From an uncultured Clostridia bacterium (GTDB lineage: Bacteria; Bacillota; Clostridia; Christensenellales; Borkfalkiaceae), in assembly GCA_904501815.1 (NCBI GenBank), contig CAJGCN010000082.1, positions 1-5,450 on the forward strand: a stretch of DNA of 5,450 nt, given 5' to 3'. Positions within the stretch are counted from its first letter, which is position 1, and each line of letters begins with the position of its first letter. Made by a program: the position numbers and the translations under genes. A model generated the notes under the pieces. The model made no database searches, was not told the origin of the DNA, and saw nothing but the letters and a program-made list of their open reading frames with translations. This document shows, in pieces, positions 3,419 through 5,450 of this stretch.

Positions 3419-5450
3419 ATGCCTAAGAAAAGTGATATTAAAAAGGTACTCGTAATCGGTTCAGGACCTATCGTTATCGGACAAGCTGCGGAATTCGACT
3501 ACGCTGGTGCGCAAGCTTGTCGCGTAATGAAAAGCGAAGGGGTGAACGTCGTTCTTTGCAACTCCAACCCCGCAACGATTATGACGGATAAAGCCCTTGC
3601 GGACGAAATTTATCTCGAACCCTTAACGGAAGAAAGCTTAAAGCGTATCATCATCAAAGAACGCCCCGATAGCTTACTCGCTTCACTCGGTGGACAAACG
3701 GGTCTTACGATGGGTTGTAAGCTTGCGAAGTCGGGATTTTTGGATAAATACGGCGTAAAGCTTATCGGCACGAAGCTGGATGCGATCGACCGTTCGGAAG
3801 ACCGCGAGCTGTTCAAAGAAACGATGGAGAAAATCAATCAACCCTGCGTTCCTTCGGATATTGCCTACACGGTGGAAGAATGCGTTGCGATTGCGAACAA
3901 GCTCGGTTATCCCGTCATTATCCGTCCTGCGTATACGCTCGGCGGTGCAGGCGGTGGCGTGGCTTATAACGAAGAAGATTTGCGTTTAATTTCGCACAAC
4001 GGCTTGATGCTTTCTCCGATCACGCAAGTCTTGATTGAAAAATATATCGCCGGTTGGAAAGAAATCGAATTCGAAGTAATTCGCGACTGTAAAGGCAACG
4101 CGCTTACCGTTTGTTCAATGGAAAACGTAGACCCCGTCGGGATTCACACGGGGGATTCTATCGTCGTTGCGCCTGCGTTGACCCTTTCTAATAAAGAATA
4201 TTCTATGCTCAGAACCGCCGCGCTTGCGATTATTAACGAGCTTGGCATTGAAGGCGGTTGCAACGTGCAGTTCGCGCTTAATCCCGATTCTTTCGAATAT
4301 TCGGTAATCGAAGTAAATCCCCGCGTAAGCCGTTCTTCTGCGCTTGCTTCTAAAGCGACAGGCTTCCCGATTGCAAAAGTGACTTCGAAAATTGCGCTCG
4401 GCTACACGCTCGACGAAATCGTAAACGACGTGACGGGGAACACCTACGCGTGCTTTGAGCCTACGATTGACTATTTAGTTGTAAAAATGCCCAAGTGGCC
4501 GTTCGATAAATTCTTATACGCAAGACGTGAACTCGGTACGAGAATGAAAGCGACGGGGGAAGTAATGTCTATCGGTACGTCGTTTGAAATGGCGATTATG
4601 AAAGCCGTTCGCGGTGCGGAAATTTCTACGAGTACTATGAACTATAAAAAGTTCTTGAACTGGACGAAAGAAGACCTTGCGCAAAAGATTACGGAAATGA
4701 CGGACGAGCGTATTTTCGCAGTCTATGCCGCGCTTAAAAAAGGCGTTTCCGTTGACGAAGTATACGCGAAAACCAAGATTGATAAATTCTTCTTGAATAA
4801 ATTCAAGAATTTAATCGCTTACGAAGAAATGCTCCCGAACGTGAAGCTTACCCGTGAAGTCTATGAAGAAGGGAAACGGCTCGGTTATTTGGATAAGGAT
4901 ATCGAAGCGTTCAGCGGACAAAAAATTCCTTACCACAAGAAAGCGGTGTATAAAATGGTAGATACCTGCGCGGCGGAATTCCCCGCAAAAACGCCGTATT
5001 TCTATTCCACTTTCGACGAAACGGCGCACGACGAAGCGAAACCGTTCGTGGATAAGAGCGAAAAGAAACGCATTATCGTTATCGGCTCAGGACCTATCCG
5101 TATCGGTCAAGGAATTGAATTCGACTATTCGTCCGTGCATTGTGTCTGGACGCTTAAAGAGCTCGGCTACGAAGTAGTCATTATCAACAACAACCACGAA
5201 ACGGTTTCCACCGACTTCGACACGGCGGACAGACTGTATTTCGAACCTTTAACGCCCGAAGACGTGCAACACGTTCTCGACGTAGAAAAACCCTACGGTG
5301 TGATTATTACTTTCGGCGGACAAACGGCGATCAATCTTTGCGCGTATTTCAACACGCACGGCGTGCGTATTTTAGGTACGAGCGCCGACAGCGTGGATAG
5401 AGCGGAAGACAGAGAACGCTTTGAAGCGTTGCTGGAAAAATACTCTATTC
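3419..5450 (+). CDS. carB: Carbamoyl-phosphate synthetase large subunit (partial, C-terminus beyond window)
   Basis: 677 codons are visible of a protein that is usually about 1,060-1,080. CarB makes carbamoyl phosphate from bicarbonate, ammonia and two ATP for pyrimidine and arginine synthesis. The N-terminal carboxyphosphate half (1 to about 400) shows GSGPIVIGQ (14-22), NSNPATIMTD (48-57), GGQTG, IDRSEDR with Arg129, IIRPAYTLGGAGGG with Arg169, WKEIEFEV with Glu215, GIHTGDS (241-247) and IEVNPRVSRSSALASKATG. The ATP- and metal-binding residues known from the E. coli enzyme are therefore present in this half. The oligomerisation region follows, ending near VDTCAAEF. The second, carbamate-phosphorylating half begins with IGSGPIRIGQGIEFDYSSVH, STDFDTADRLYFEPLTPEDV and FGGQTAINL before the window ends. 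One oddity is NNNHETVSTD, with His593 where NPETVSTD is usual. AAGGAG (3405-3410) overlaps the end of carA, and the ATG follows five bases after the carA stop, so the two are cotranscribed. Confidence 0.97.
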   Translation, partial: MPKKSDIKKVLVIGSGPIVIGQAAEFDYAGAQACRVMKSEGVNVVLCNSNPATIMTDKALADEIYLEPLTEESLKRIIIKERPDSLLASLGGQTGLTMGCKLAKSGFLDKYGVKLIGTKLDAIDRSEDRELFKETMEKINQPCVPSDIAYTVEECVAIANKLGYPVIIRPAYTLGGAGGGVAYNEEDLRLISHNGLMLSPITQVLIEKYIAGWKEIEFEVIRDCKGNALTVCSMENVDPVGIHTGDSIVVAPALTLSNKEYSMLRTAALAIINELGIEGGCNVQFALNPDSFEYSVIEVNPRVSRSSALASKATGFPIAKVTSKIALGYTLDEIVNDVTGNTYACFEPTIDYLVVKMPKWPFDKFLYARRELGTRMKATGEVMSIGTSFEMAIMKAVRGAEISTSTMNYKKFLNWTKEDLAQKITEMTDERIFAVYAALKKGVSVDEVYAKTKIDKFFLNKFKNLIAYEEMLPNVKLTREVYEEGKRLGYLDKDIEAFSGQKIPYHKKAVYKMVDTCAAEFPAKTPYFYSTFDETAHDEAKPFVDKSEKKRIIVIGSGPIRIGQGIEFDYSSVHCVWTLKELGYEVVIINNNHETVSTDFDTADRLYFEPLTPEDVQHVLDVEKPYGVIITFGGQTAINLCAYFNTHGVRILGTSADSVDRAEDRERFEALLEKYSI

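Noticed and set aside
2840..5029. Short open frames overlapping carA and carB in other frames and on the minus strand
   Set aside because: They lie entirely within conserved CarA/CarB coding sequence and show no independent signals.
1..5450. CRISPR arrays, tRNA/rRNA genes, insertion sequences, attachment sites
   Set aside because: No regularly spaced repeats, cloverleaf sequences, transposase motifs or flanking terminal repeats were seen on either strand.

Overview
The window is a chromosomal piece from a bacterium of moderate G+C content with AT-rich intergenic DNA. AAGGAG-type ribosome binding sites, A/T-tract-rich promoters close to the sigma-A consensus, and CarA/CarB/PadR sequences that resemble Bacillota versions all point to a Clostridia-like Bacillota, probably an uncultured gut or anaerobic lineage. 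That placement is inference, because no rRNA or other marker gene is present.

Layout. (1) 585-1, minus strand: a PadR-family repressor with a long C-terminal coiled coil, cut by the window edge. (2) 586-873: a divergent intergenic region with two back-to-back promoters and an inverted repeat around the padR -10 box. (3) 874-1989, plus strand: a divergent member of the ArgJ (ornithine/glutamate N-acetyltransferase) fold family. It keeps the family framework but appears to have lost the self-cleavage/nucleophile threonine and an oxyanion-hole threonine. (4) 1990-2357: a 368-base regulatory region. It holds a consensus promoter (TTGACA, 17 bp, TATAAT, extended -10), a 45-codon leader ORF with a Shine-Dalgarno, a pyrimidine-rich tract, and an intrinsic terminator whose stem contains the leader ORF's stop codon, all upstream of carA. 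This arrangement looks like UTP-sensitive pyrBI-type attenuation. (5) 2358-3413 and 3419-5450: carA and carB in a tight operon (5-base gap, carB RBS overlapping the end of carA), with carB running off the window.

The main observation is that CarA, the glutaminase subunit of carbamoyl-phosphate synthetase, is full length and well conserved but lacks all three catalytic triad residues. The nucleophile Cys is Gly244, the His is Ser327 and the Glu is Ala329; the glutamine-contacting Ser is also Ala48. CarB keeps the ATP-grasp residues visible in its first half. The straightforward reading is an ammonia-dependent synthetase in which CarA has a structural or regulatory role, analogous to vertebrate CPS I. 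Together with the ArgJ-like protein, two neighbouring proteins of the carbamoyl-phosphate/arginine area look catalytically dead while remaining open reading frames.
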